Positions 1 to 6,429 of a stretch of 15,124 nucleotides of DNA are shown in pieces. The position numbers and the translations under genes are program-made. Within the stretch, counting starts at the first letter, position 1. Each line of letters starts with the position of its first letter. A model generated the notes under the pieces. It was not told the DNA's origin, made no database searches, and worked only from the letters and a program-made list of their open reading frames with translations. Origin of the DNA: an uncultured Actinomycetes bacterium (GTDB lineage: Bacteria; Actinomycetota; Actinomycetes; Nanopelagicales; Nanopelagicaceae); assembly GCA_903897155.1 (NCBI GenBank), contig CAIUAO010000042.1:1-15124 (forward strand), in the 5' to 3' direction.

Positions 1-507
1 AAGTTAAAGATTCCTTTTGCCGCTGACCCTTCCCAGCAACTTGCAAGAATGGATGGGGGAGATATTAAGAAGCTTGTTACGGGAGCGAGGTACTTATTCC
101 TAAATGAATATGAGCTCGCTTTGATTATGCAAAAGACAGGCTGGAGTGATGCCGAGCTCTTTGATCAAGTGCAGGTGCGTGTAGTGACTTTGGGCTCAAA
201 AGGCGCAATTGTTGAAGAGCATGGTCAGCCAAATATTTCTGTGGGTGTTCCTGCGGAGAAAGCAAAAGTGGACCCAACCGGAGTAGGAGATTCATTTCGT
301 TCAGGATTTTTAGCTGGTCTTTCTTGGGGACTCAATCATGAACGCTGTGCTCAGATTGGTTCAATGGTTGCAACATTTTGTATCGAAACTAAGGGAACCC
401 AAGAGTATGTATTTGATAAACAAACATTTATGAGCCGATTTGAAGAGGCATATGGCGCACAGGCTGCCAATGATGTTACAAAATTCATTAGCCCTCAGAT
501 GGGCTAA
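1..507 (+). CDS. adoK: Adenosine kinase-like PfkB-family sugar/nucleoside kinase, C-terminal part (5' end outside window)
   Basis: The reading frame is open from base 1, so the gene begins upstream; the ATG at 49 is internal. The visible 168 residues form the C-terminal half of a ribokinase/PfkB-fold kinase. The PfkB signature DPTGVGDSF lies at 271-297, and its Asp (codon 289-291) is the expected catalytic base that activates the substrate hydroxyl for transfer of the ATP gamma-phosphate. Upstream blocks (AADPSQQLAR at the window edge, LFLNEYE near 92-112, VVTLGSKGA near 181-207) and a late GTQE resemble, from memory, the mycobacterial adenosine kinase AdoK/CbhK, which lies near ctaC in Mycobacterium tuberculosis. 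The role would be cytosolic purine-nucleoside salvage, adenosine to AMP. Substrate specificity cannot be proved from this half; a generic carbohydrate kinase is the alternative. The TAA stop overlaps the stop of the convergent tusA-like gene by a few bases, with no terminator between them. Confidence 0.78.
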   Translation, partial: KLKIPFAADPSQQLARMDGGDIKKLVTGARYLFLNEYELALIMQKTGWSDAELFDQVQVRVVTLGSKGAIVEEHGQPNISVGVPAEKAKVDPTGVGDSFRSGFLAGLSWGLNHERCAQIGSMVATFCIETKGTQEYVFDKQTFMSRFEEAYGAQAANDVTKFISPQMG

Positions 508-701
508 TCGCTCCTTCTTACATCAAAAGTTTCATTGTTTATTTGAGTAAAAGTATTGCCTGTCATCCGTGCCCACGCTGTGAGGTCAGGAAAGGTCGCA
601 GGGTCATCGCTGAGAAGTCTGACATCTGAAGTAGTTTTTAACGATTGAGCTAATTTAATGATTGGAATCGGACAGCGCATTCCTCGGCAATCTAGCTCCA
701 T
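504..701 (-). CDS. TusA-family sulfur-carrier protein (SirA-like)
   Basis: A 65-residue protein, slightly shorter than the usual roughly 75-80. It opens with MELDCRGMRCPIP: the CPxP motif with Cys10 is the defining TusA/SirA feature, and this Cys normally carries a persulfide in sulfur-relay pathways. A second Cys (Cys5) precedes it. The later DDPATFPDLTAWAR block matches the family's Dp...Di.af.r region. The ATG at 701-699 is chosen because it overlaps the TGA stop of the upstream NifS-fold gene (TGATG), a classic translational-coupling arrangement; a TTG one codon earlier would add a single residue. The pairing implies that the two proteins act together in sulfur handling. The acceptor (tRNA thiolation, molybdenum cofactor or another target) is unknown. 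I recall annotated fusions of such a desulfurase with a TusA domain in Streptomyces, which would support the functional link, but could not check this. Confidence 0.82.
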   Translation of the reverse strand: MELDCRGMRCPIPIIKLAQSLKTTSDVRLLSDDPATFPDLTAWARMTGNTFTQINNETFDVRRSD

Positions 702-1741
702 CAACGGCGAATCTTGGTGATCAGATCTTTAAGTACGGAGAGAAACTTATCTACTTCAAGCTCGGTGTGATCCGCCCTTAAGGTCATTCGCACATTTCCA
801 TGGGTGAGCAGTCCCATAGCTGCCAGTACATGGCTGGGCTGCATATTCATTGCATTACATGCGGAGCCTGAATCCACTGCATATCCAGATTTATCTAGTT
901 CATCGATCAACAATTGCGCGTCAACATAGAGCAGTGAAAAGGAGAGCAGGTGGGGCAAAGCTGTCTCTAAATCCCCTGCAATATCAACATCGCCTATCTG
1001 AGTAATAAGAAAGTTACGTATTTTTGAGTTCAGAGCCCTGATCTTACTTTCGTGCTCATTGAACTCTCGCACGAAGTTCTCCAGTGCAATCGCGCCAGCG
1101 ATAACTAGGGGAGTAGAAAATGAACCTGGTGTTACTCGTGAATCATTATGGGGAAGTGGGTTTACCCAACCTTTATCTGCAATTGCAAGAATGCCTAGTC
1201 CATCAGGTCCATTCCAACTTCTGGCATCCCACAGCGCGCTACTCCATTTTTGGGGCAGAGAGATAAGCGGTGATGCTTCAATGAAAACTTTTCCAGCAAA
1301 ACTCAGTGGGACTGTTCCAGGGATTCCAGTCTCCCCATTAATGGATTGGTATGTGATGAGGTCATTGTGCGTGCCAGTAGGGACTAAATATTGCCCCGTA
1401 ATGTCAACCGGCAGTACTTCAGATCGGATGCCACTTGCTACAGCGAAGACTTCAGAGCGATCAACGGCTGAATGGTAAAGAGTGGAATTACTTGTGATGA
1501 GCCCAGAGATTCCTAAATGAAAACCAAGTGATGGCTCACCAAGAAAATTGATCTGTTCGTGGCGTATTCCTAAGTGCTGGCAGTAAACCTCTTTTGCCTC
1601 GTTGAGAAGGAGAGCGACTTTTCTTGATTCTTGATGGATCTTTGATGGATCAGCCCAGCCCCTTGCGAAGGCATCGCCAAGAAACTCTGCGGCCGCAGGA
1701 TGTAATGGCGCCTCGGTTTGGAATCTTGTGACTGAACCCAC
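701..1741 (-). CDS. NifS/IscS-fold class V aminotransferase-like protein with degenerate PLP site
   Basis: 346 residues with a cysteine-desulfurase fold from end to end: a PSKIHQESRK block near 32-41, NGETG at 135-139 (family NNETG), the cysteine loop SGSACN with Cys295 followed by PSHVLAAMG, and the C-terminal VRMTL with Arg318. However, the PLP-lysine segment (family xHKxxGPxG) reads RSWNGPDG at 174-181, so His and Lys are Arg174 and Ser175. The PLP-phosphate segment (family TSGGTEANN) is GEPSLGFH near 68-75, and the PLP-stacking His and ring-nitrogen Asp positions appear to be Arg95 and Glu155. The sulfur-accepting Cys is therefore kept while the cofactor chemistry looks lost. A GTG start at 1741 is supported by a TAGCGT -10 box 7 bases upstream, implying a leaderless mRNA. 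Its stop overlaps the tusA-like start. A housekeeping IscS/SufS role is unlikely; a persulfide-handling pseudoenzyme partner of the TusA-like protein is inferred. Confidence 0.8.
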   Translation of the reverse strand: MGSVTRFQTEAPLHPAAAEFLGDAFARGWADPSKIHQESRKVALLLNEAKEVYCQHLGIRHEQINFLGEPSLGFHLGISGLITSNSTLYHSAVDRSEVFAVASGIRSEVLPVDITGQYLVPTGTHNDLITYQSINGETGIPGTVPLSFAGKVFIEASPLISLPQKWSSALWDARSWNGPDGLGILAIADKGWVNPLPHNDSRVTPGSFSTPLVIAGAIALENFVREFNEHESKIRALNSKIRNFLITQIGDVDIAGDLETALPHLLSFSLLYVDAQLLIDELDKSGYAVDSGSACNAMNMQPSHVLAAMGLLTHGNVRMTLRADHTELEVDKFLSVLKDLITKIRR

Positions 1742-1748
1742 GCTAAGA

Positions 1749-1754
1749 ACGCTA
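1749..1754 (-). promoter_or_regulatory. Candidate -10 box for a leaderless transcript of the NifS-fold gene
   Basis: Reads TAGCGT on the minus strand, 7 bases before the GTG start at 1741. No good -35 hexamer was found at 16-18 bases. The same hexamer at the same 7-base distance precedes the exonuclease ATG at 12216. It lies back to back with the ctaC promoter in a 58-base divergent spacer. Confidence 0.5.
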
Positions 1755-1787
1755 CCCCCTAGGCGGCAGGCCCGCGAATAGGGCAGT

Positions 1788-1793
1788 TATCCT
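1788..1793 (+). promoter_or_regulatory. Candidate -10 box for a leaderless ctaC transcript
   Basis: TATCCT followed by 6 bases (TCTCTC) and then the ctaC ATG at 1800. No Shine-Dalgarno sequence is visible before the ATG, consistent with transcription starting at the A of the start codon, as is common in actinobacteria. No clear -35 element is present. Confidence 0.55.
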
Positions 1794-1799
1794 TCTCTC

Positions 1800-2546
1800 A
1801 TGCGCCGCATACCTCGTCTTTTAGCCCTCATGGGCGTCGGGGTCGCAGCACTCACACTCTCATCTTGCTCATCTAAAAACATCTCAACCTTTGGTTACGA
1901 CAAGAGTGCTTCATCTATTAACAGCATCTCTAATCCACTGTGGACATGGGCATGGATCGCAGCTGGAGTTGTCGGTGTTATTACCGCGGTGTTGATTATG
2001 TGGCCAGTCTTTTTCCACCGTAAGAAAAATGATGCTTTCCCAAAGCAGACCCAATACAACATCCCAGTTGAAATTGCTTACACACTGATTCCTTTTATCA
2101 TCGTTGCCGTGCTCTTTGTCTTTACTGCAGTTGATGAATCAAAAATTACAAAGATTGATACGCCAGCAACAGCGCCTCATAACATTCATGTGAATGGAAT
2201 GCAGTGGTCATGGCAATTTACTTACGATGATGTAAATCCCGCTCCAACTGTGACAGGAATTCCTGACCAGCGTCCAGAGCTAGTCCTGCCTCTTGGAGAA
2301 AAAGTTCTCTTTTCTCTTGATTCATCAGATGTTGATCACGCATTTTGGATTCCTGATTTCATGATGCAGATGCAGGCCCTGCCTGGTGTGACCAATCACT
2401 TTGAATTCGCAGCACAAAAGCTCGGCACCTTCAGAGGCTTCTGCAACATTTTGTGCGGACGAAATCACTCACAGATGCGCTTCACCGTAAAGGTAGTAAC
2501 TCCAGATCAATACAAGGCATACATCAATTCACTGAAGGTGGCATAA
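1800..2546 (+). CDS. ctaC: Cytochrome c oxidase subunit II (CuA subunit) of the bc1-aa3 supercomplex
   Basis: A 248-residue lipoprotein-type precursor: signal segment with lipobox LSSC (Cys23), then two transmembrane helices (about 48-70 and 90-110) and an extracytoplasmic cupredoxin domain. This subunit takes electrons from QcrC into its dinuclear CuA centre and passes them to haem a of CtaD. CuA ligands are visible: His180 in DVDHAFWIP, then Cys215, Cys219, His223 and Met226 in CNILCGRNHSQM. The aromatic MQWSWQF segment at 134-140 matches the electron-entry region. One oddity is that the residue between the cysteines that is normally Glu (CxExC, whose side chain binds the interfacial Mg) is Ile217; its backbone carbonyl could still bind copper. 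The start at 1800 is supported by the leaderless -10 box. It heads the ctaC-ctaD-ctaF operon, with ctaD starting three bases after the stop. Confidence 0.96.
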   Translation: MRRIPRLLALMGVGVAALTLSSCSSKNISTFGYDKSASSINSISNPLWTWAWIAAGVVGVITAVLIMWPVFFHRKKNDAFPKQTQYNIPVEIAYTLIPFIIVAVLFVFTAVDESKITKIDTPATAPHNIHVNGMQWSWQFTYDDVNPAPTVTGIPDQRPELVLPLGEKVLFSLDSSDVDHAFWIPDFMMQMQALPGVTNHFEFAAQKLGTFRGFCNILCGRNHSQMRFTVKVVTPDQYKAYINSLKVA

Positions 2547-2549
2547 GCA

Positions 2550-4214
2550 ATGACAACTTTTCTTGAGCCAACAGTAAACACCCCAAATTACGAGAAGAAA
2601 GTCATGAAGTCCAAGAGTAAAGGACGCATCTTCGTTAAGTGGGCAACCTCAACTGACCACAAGACAATTGGTTATCTCTATTTGATGACATCTTTTGCAT
2701 GGTTTTTGATTGCTGGAGTACTTGCACTGCTTCTTCGCGCAGAGCTAGCCCGCCCAGGAATGCAATTTTTAAGTACTGAGCAATACAACCAAATCTTCAC
2801 GATGCACGGAACTATTATGCTCTTGATGTTTGCAACACCTCTCTTTGTTGGTTTTGCTAACGTGATCATGCCTTTGCAGATTGGCGCGGCTGACGTTGCC
2901 TTCCCTCGTCTGAACATGCTTTCTTATTGGCTCTATTTATTTGGCGGACTTATGGCCTTCGGAGGATTCTTAAGTCCAGGAGGCGCGGCATCATTTGGAT
3001 GGACTGCATACGCACCACTTGCTAACTCTCAATATTCGCCAGGAATTGGTGGGGATCTGTGGGTCATAGGCCTTGCTATTTCAGGTCTTGGAACAATTAT
3101 GGGCGGCGTTAACTTCATAACAACTATTTTCACAATGCGTGCACCTGGTATGACGATGTTTCGCATGTCGATCTTCTCTTGGAATGTATTACTCACATCG
3201 ATTCTTGTTCTCCTTGCCTTCCCTCCTTTAGCTGCAGCTCTTCTTGGTCTTGAAAGTGATCGGCTATTTGGTTCACATCTTTTTGATCCGGCAAATGGTG
3301 GAGCAATGCTCTGGCAGCATCTTTTCTGGTTCTTTGGGCACCCAGAGGTTTATATCTTGGCGTTGCCATTCTTTGGAATTGCGACCGAAATTCTTCCCGT
3401 ATTTAGTCGCAAGCCAATCTTTGGTTATAAGGGATTGATTGCAGCGACGATTGCAATCTCAGCTCTCTCTGTCGCAGTGTGGGCCCACCATATGTTTGCA
3501 AGCGGACAAGTACTTCTCCCATTCTTCTCCTTTATGACATTTTTGATCGGTGTACCAACGGGTGTGAAGTTCTTCAACTGGATTGGAACAATGTGGAGAG
3601 GCTCACTCACATTTGAGACACCGATGCTCTTTATCGTTGGGTTCCTTATTACATTCCTCTTTGGAGGCCTGACCGGAATTATTTTGGCTAGCCCACCGAT
3701 GGACTTCGCTGTGTCTGCTTCTTACTTTGTTGTTGCTCACTTCCACTATGTGCTCTTTGGAACTGTGGTCTTTGCGATGTTTGGAGGCTTCTACTTCTGG
3801 TGGCCAAAGATGACAGGTCACATGCTTAATGAGCGCCTTGGAAAGATTCATTTCTGGACGCTTTTCTTTGGTTTCCACCTCACATTCTTAGTTCAACACT
3901 GGCTTGGAATTAAGGGAATGCCACGCCGCTATGCCGATTACTTAGCATCAGATGGCTTTACAACCATGAACACTATTTCAACTATTGGTTCATTCCTTCT
4001 TGCTCTTTCTATGATTCCATTCATGCTTAACGTGTGGATTAGTCGTAAATCACCAAAGGTCACTGTTGATGATCCATGGGGTTACGGAGCATCACTTGAA
4101 TGGGCAACATCATGCCCACCTCCACGCCATAATTTCTTATCGTTGCCACGCATTCGCTCAGAGCGTCCAGCATTTGATCTGCATCACCCTGATATTCATA
4201 CGGAAGGCCACTAA
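2550..4214 (+). CDS. ctaD: Cytochrome c oxidase subunit I (aa3-type, haem-copper oxidase catalytic subunit)
   Basis: 554 residues with twelve expected membrane helices, the normal size for an actinobacterial A-type oxidase. It reduces oxygen to water and pumps protons. Visible residues: His86 (haem a) in MHGTIM; Asp115 (D-channel entry) in ADVAFPRLN; His264, Glu266 and Tyr268 in GHPEVY (CuB ligand, proton-gating Glu, cross-linked Tyr); His313-His314 (CuB); Lys340 (K-channel) in PTGVKFF; His397 (haem a3) and His399 (haem a) in VVAHFHY; Arg459-Arg460 (haem propionates). The HDT that normally precedes YFVVAHFHY and supplies the His-Asp Mg ligands reads Ser389-Ala390-Ser391 (bases 3714-3722), so the redox-inactive metal site appears lost on this side too. 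Asp385, matching Asp407 of Rhodobacter by offset, is kept. An AAGGTGG sequence near 2535-2541 may serve as ribosome binding site. Confidence 0.97.
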   Translation: MTTFLEPTVNTPNYEKKVMKSKSKGRIFVKWATSTDHKTIGYLYLMTSFAWFLIAGVLALLLRAELARPGMQFLSTEQYNQIFTMHGTIMLLMFATPLFVGFANVIMPLQIGAADVAFPRLNMLSYWLYLFGGLMAFGGFLSPGGAASFGWTAYAPLANSQYSPGIGGDLWVIGLAISGLGTIMGGVNFITTIFTMRAPGMTMFRMSIFSWNVLLTSILVLLAFPPLAAALLGLESDRLFGSHLFDPANGGAMLWQHLFWFFGHPEVYILALPFFGIATEILPVFSRKPIFGYKGLIAATIAISALSVAVWAHHMFASGQVLLPFFSFMTFLIGVPTGVKFFNWIGTMWRGSLTFETPMLFIVGFLITFLFGGLTGIILASPPMDFAVSASYFVVAHFHYVLFGTVVFAMFGGFYFWWPKMTGHMLNERLGKIHFWTLFFGFHLTFLVQHWLGIKGMPRRYADYLASDGFTTMNTISTIGSFLLALSMIPFMLNVWISRKSPKVTVDDPWGYGASLEWATSCPPPRHNFLSLPRIRSERPAFDLHHPDIHTEGH

Positions 4215-4218
4215 TCAC

Positions 4219-4620
4219 ATGAAAGCGATGTGGAAGTTATTCCTAGGGTTGGCAGTTTTTTATGCAATCATCGCTGTCATTTATTGGAAGGTAGGCGGAG
4301 AAGCACTTGGAATTACAGGTATTACTTTGAGCTCTGGCCTTGCATTGATTATTGGTTTTTATCTCTGGTTTAACGATAAGCGCACAGGATTGATTCCTTC
4401 AGATAATTTGCAGGGGGAAATTGTTGATGCAGCAGGTGAACTTGGGTTCTATTCACCACATTCTTGGTGGCCACTGCCAGTGGCGTTATCTGCTTGCACA
4501 ATGGGTTTAGGTCTACTTCTTGGTTGGTGGCTAACGGTCATTGGAATTGGCGCACTACTCATTAGCATTCTTGGATTCACTCTTGAATATGAGAAGCCTG
4601 GAGCTGGCGCAGAGCATTAA
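4219..4620 (+). CDS. ctaF: Cytochrome c oxidase subunit IV, actinobacterial type
   Basis: 133 residues with four hydrophobic segments (about 5-24, 31-50, 82-98 and 100-117) and the family-typical block GFYSPHSWWPLPVALSA near 76-92. This matches the small actinobacteria-specific subunit IV (Pfam PF12270), which packs against the catalytic subunits of aa3 oxidase and has no redox centre. The start is the ATG at 4219, four bases after the ctaD stop, with GGAAGG at about 4202-4207 as possible ribosome binding site. The frame stays open further upstream into ctaD, but that part gives a His-rich, non-family peptide. The gene ends the ctaC-ctaD-ctaF operon. Its TAA lies nine bases from the end of the convergent SOUL-family gene, with no hairpin terminator in between. 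Confidence 0.92.
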   Translation: MKAMWKLFLGLAVFYAIIAVIYWKVGGEALGITGITLSSGLALIIGFYLWFNDKRTGLIPSDNLQGEIVDAAGELGFYSPHSWWPLPVALSACTMGLGLLLGWWLTVIGIGALLISILGFTLEYEKPGAGAEH

Positions 4621-4629
4621 GAGTGTTCC

Positions 4630-5148
4630 TTATTTTATTGGAATAACAATTTCGTTGTAATGAAGAAACCCTGGCTTAAAAGGTGGATCAAATCGGCAGA
4701 CTCTCGTCTCAGCCTTAAGTTCAAGGCTATTTTCCTCTGCAAGTGCGCGAAGTTCTGATTCTTTTCTCTTCAATATTTCTAGGTCTGCTCGTCCTTTAAA
4801 GGAGAGTGCAACGCAATTTTCAATAGGTAAATCACGAAGTGCTACGCGAGCATTGGTAGGAGTAGGTAGATCTTGCATGAGTGAGCCTGCTGGCATTACA
4901 AAAGAAATTTTCCACGCTTGAGAATCAAGTCCATGCTCAGTAAGTGCAATAACAGGGGCGGTCATTGAAATTTTCTCTGCGTTGCTATTGCCCTTAGATA
5001 GATAGCCAAAGAGTGATCCGAAGGCATTCTGCGCAGCATCCCGGTAAGTATCTAAACTGCTGACTTCAGCAATGACACATGGTTCATACTGACGAAGCTC
5101 AAAGCCCGAATACTTTTCCAGCACTGTGTATTTTTGACGCTCAGTCAC
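4630..5148 (-). CDS. SOUL-family haem-binding protein
   Basis: 172 residues covering essentially a full SOUL/HBP domain (PF04832). Visible family blocks are ELRQYEPCVIAEV near 17-29, KISMTAPV near 59-66, a FVMP segment near 83-86 and the C-terminal RFDPPFKPGFLHYNEI near 152-167. No signal peptide or membrane segment is evident, so it is probably cytosolic. Family members bind haem or porphyrins with modest affinity; the biological role in bacteria is poorly defined. The GTG start at 5148 gives the standard N-terminus (YTVLEKYSGFELR) and has only a weak GGAACGAG upstream; no -10 box lies at the leaderless distance. A TAACCT about 45 bases upstream could serve. It sits between the two halves of the cytochrome bc1-aa3 locus, so a role in haem supply or protection for the cytochromes is attractive but inferred from position only. 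Confidence 0.85.
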   Translation of the reverse strand: MTERQKYTVLEKYSGFELRQYEPCVIAEVSSLDTYRDAAQNAFGSLFGYLSKGNSNAEKISMTAPVIALTEHGLDSQAWKISFVMPAGSLMQDLPTPTNARVALRDLPIENCVALSFKGRADLEILKRKESELRALAEENSLELKAETRVCRFDPPFKPGFLHYNEIVIPIK

Positions 5149-5221
5149 TATTTCTCGTTCCGCAATTTTCTAGGGGGATTACTACCCAATGAGGTTACTG
5201 CAGATGCGTCAGGACCGCATT

Positions 5222-6403
5222 TCAAGTGAGCGTAGGGTTTCTAGCAAAACTTTCTAAACAGCCCGGTGCACAGAAGTAATAGGTCTTGCCCTCATGTTTA
5301 TAGGTGTGAATTGCATCAGCCTTATTCACCTGCATCCCACAGATTGGATCAATCGCAAATGGTGAGTTATCACTCTTATCGCGAGTGAGATAAAGGGCAA
5401 TGAGCCCAATAGCAACAAGACAGGCGATGGCGTTGAGCCAAGTGGTTCTGTTATTGCCAAAACTTCCCATCCTTGCCATGAGCATCGTAGATGAATGGCT
5501 TGGAAGAATATTAAGTGCTTTAAATATTGCCTCTGTTACAAGCCCTGCCACACTCATGGTTAGCCAGAAGACCGCAACTAATCTATAAGTGAATTTCACC
5601 CCGTAGTACTTTCTATAGATCAAGATCAGGGGAAGAGAGAGTAAGTCTGCGAAAATGAAGGAGATTGTTCCGCCAAATGAGATTCCAGCGCTCCATAAAC
5701 CGGCGCCTAAGGGAATATTTCCCACAGAACAGACAAAACTAATGCAGGCGATCACCGGTGCGATGAAAGCATTTTCGAGTGTGGCAAGAAATCCATGCCC
5801 CTGCAAGAACAGTGCGTGCCACCAAGATATCGGCACAAGGCGATCTGCTAGCCCTGCAATGAGGAAGCCGACCATAAGCTCATAACGAATCATTTTAATA
5901 TCACCGATAGTAAATCCTGCTGCGTCATGCCAGGTTGATGAGCGCACGGCAGAGGAGCTTTCCATAGATGCGGTTTGTTGCGTGAGAGGTTGAGTCGCAA
6001 AACGGGGCAAGAGGAGTGTGAGCAGGACAATCATGATCGCCCCGCCAATGAATTCAGCTAGTGCAAATTGCCAACCGAGGAGAACAAAGAGCACGAGTCC
6101 AAGTTCGATAACAAGATTAGTACTGGCAAACATAAAGATCATCGATGTTGTGAAGTCAGCACCTTTATTAAATAGGGATTTTGCTGCAGAACTTGCAGCA
6201 TACGAGCAGCTTGAACTTATTGCTCCAAAAAAAGATGCCTTGATAACCGAAACTGGTTTGTGATCGCCGAGTTGTTTTGCAATTGCTGCGCGGGAGCCAA
6301 AGGCTTGGATTGCACCTGAAATGCTAAAACCAAGTACAAGCGCCCAAAAAGTTGAATAGAACATCCACCAACCATCACTGATTGCTGAGAAAAATTTGCT
6401 CAC
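5222..6403 (-). CDS. PF03773-type (ArsP/DUF318-like) permease with C-terminal YHS metal-binding domain
   Basis: 393 residues. The first roughly 340 contain about eight to ten hydrophobic helices arranged as two related halves, each with a Cys-containing re-entrant-like motif: SSSCSYAASSAAKSLFNKGA with Cys66, and VCSVGNIPLGAGLWSAGIS with Cys225. These resemble the PF03773 permeases, which include the organoarsenical exporter ArsP and predicted Cu/Zn efflux proteins. A loop at about 135-165 separates the halves. Residues 350-390 form a YHS domain with Cys355 (DPICGM), Cys378 and Cys382 (YYFCAPGC), as found at the ends of copper ATPases. Transport of a soft metal such as copper is inferred; arsenicals are the alternative. 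The GTG start at 6403 is preceded at 7 bases by TAGAGT, suggesting its own leaderless promoter in the 26-base gap after qcrB, although read-through from the qcr operon is also likely. Confidence 0.78.
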   Translation of the reverse strand: MSKFFSAISDGWWMFYSTFWALVLGFSISGAIQAFGSRAAIAKQLGDHKPVSVIKASFFGAISSSCSYAASSAAKSLFNKGADFTTSMIFMFASTNLVIELGLVLFVLLGWQFALAEFIGGAIMIVLLTLLLPRFATQPLTQQTASMESSSAVRSSTWHDAAGFTIGDIKMIRYELMVGFLIAGLADRLVPISWWHALFLQGHGFLATLENAFIAPVIACISFVCSVGNIPLGAGLWSAGISFGGTISFIFADLLSLPLILIYRKYYGVKFTYRLVAVFWLTMSVAGLVTEAIFKALNILPSHSSTMLMARMGSFGNNRTTWLNAIACLVAIGLIALYLTRDKSDNSPFAIDPICGMQVNKADAIHTYKHEGKTYYFCAPGCLESFARNPTLT

Positions 6404-6410
6404 AGCCCCA

Positions 6411-6416
6411 ACTCTA
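6411..6416 (-). promoter_or_regulatory. Candidate -10 box for leaderless transcription of the permease-YHS gene
   Basis: Minus strand TAGAGT, followed by 7 bases and then the GTG start at 6403. It lies in the 26-base gap after the qcrB stop. The hexamer 17 bases upstream (TCACCA) is a poor -35 match and falls inside the end of qcrB. It would allow expression of the permease independently of the respiratory operon. Confidence 0.45.
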
Positions 6417-6429
6417 GTGATGCTGGGAT

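Noticed and set aside
1059..1478. A 139-codon open frame on the plus strand opposite the NifS-fold gene
   Set aside because: It is fully antisense to a gene with clear family motifs, and its peptide has no recognisable domain or promoter.
701..1741. Call as housekeeping cysteine desulfurase IscS/SufS
   Set aside because: The PLP lysine and other cofactor-binding residues are not present at the expected positions.
4066..4218. Upstream extension of the ctaF frame into ctaD
   Set aside because: The added stretch is a His-rich out-of-frame read of the conserved ctaD end; the family N-terminus begins at the ATG at 4219.
1755..5177. Shared 8-mer CTAGGGGG upstream of the NifS-fold gene (minus strand, 1755-1762) and the SOUL-family gene (plus strand, 5170-5177), considered as a common operator
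   Set aside because: The orientation relative to the genes differs, the distances differ, and the flanks do not match; two copies of an 8-mer are weak evidence.
5204..5220. Small hairpin ATGCG-7-CGCAT after the permease-YHS gene, considered as terminator
   Set aside because: The stem is only 5 bases, with no T-tract on either strand.
4630..6403. Recent horizontal acquisition of the SOUL-family and permease genes
   Set aside because: By eye, base composition and codon choice resemble the neighbours, and there are no repeats, integrase or transposase genes nearby.
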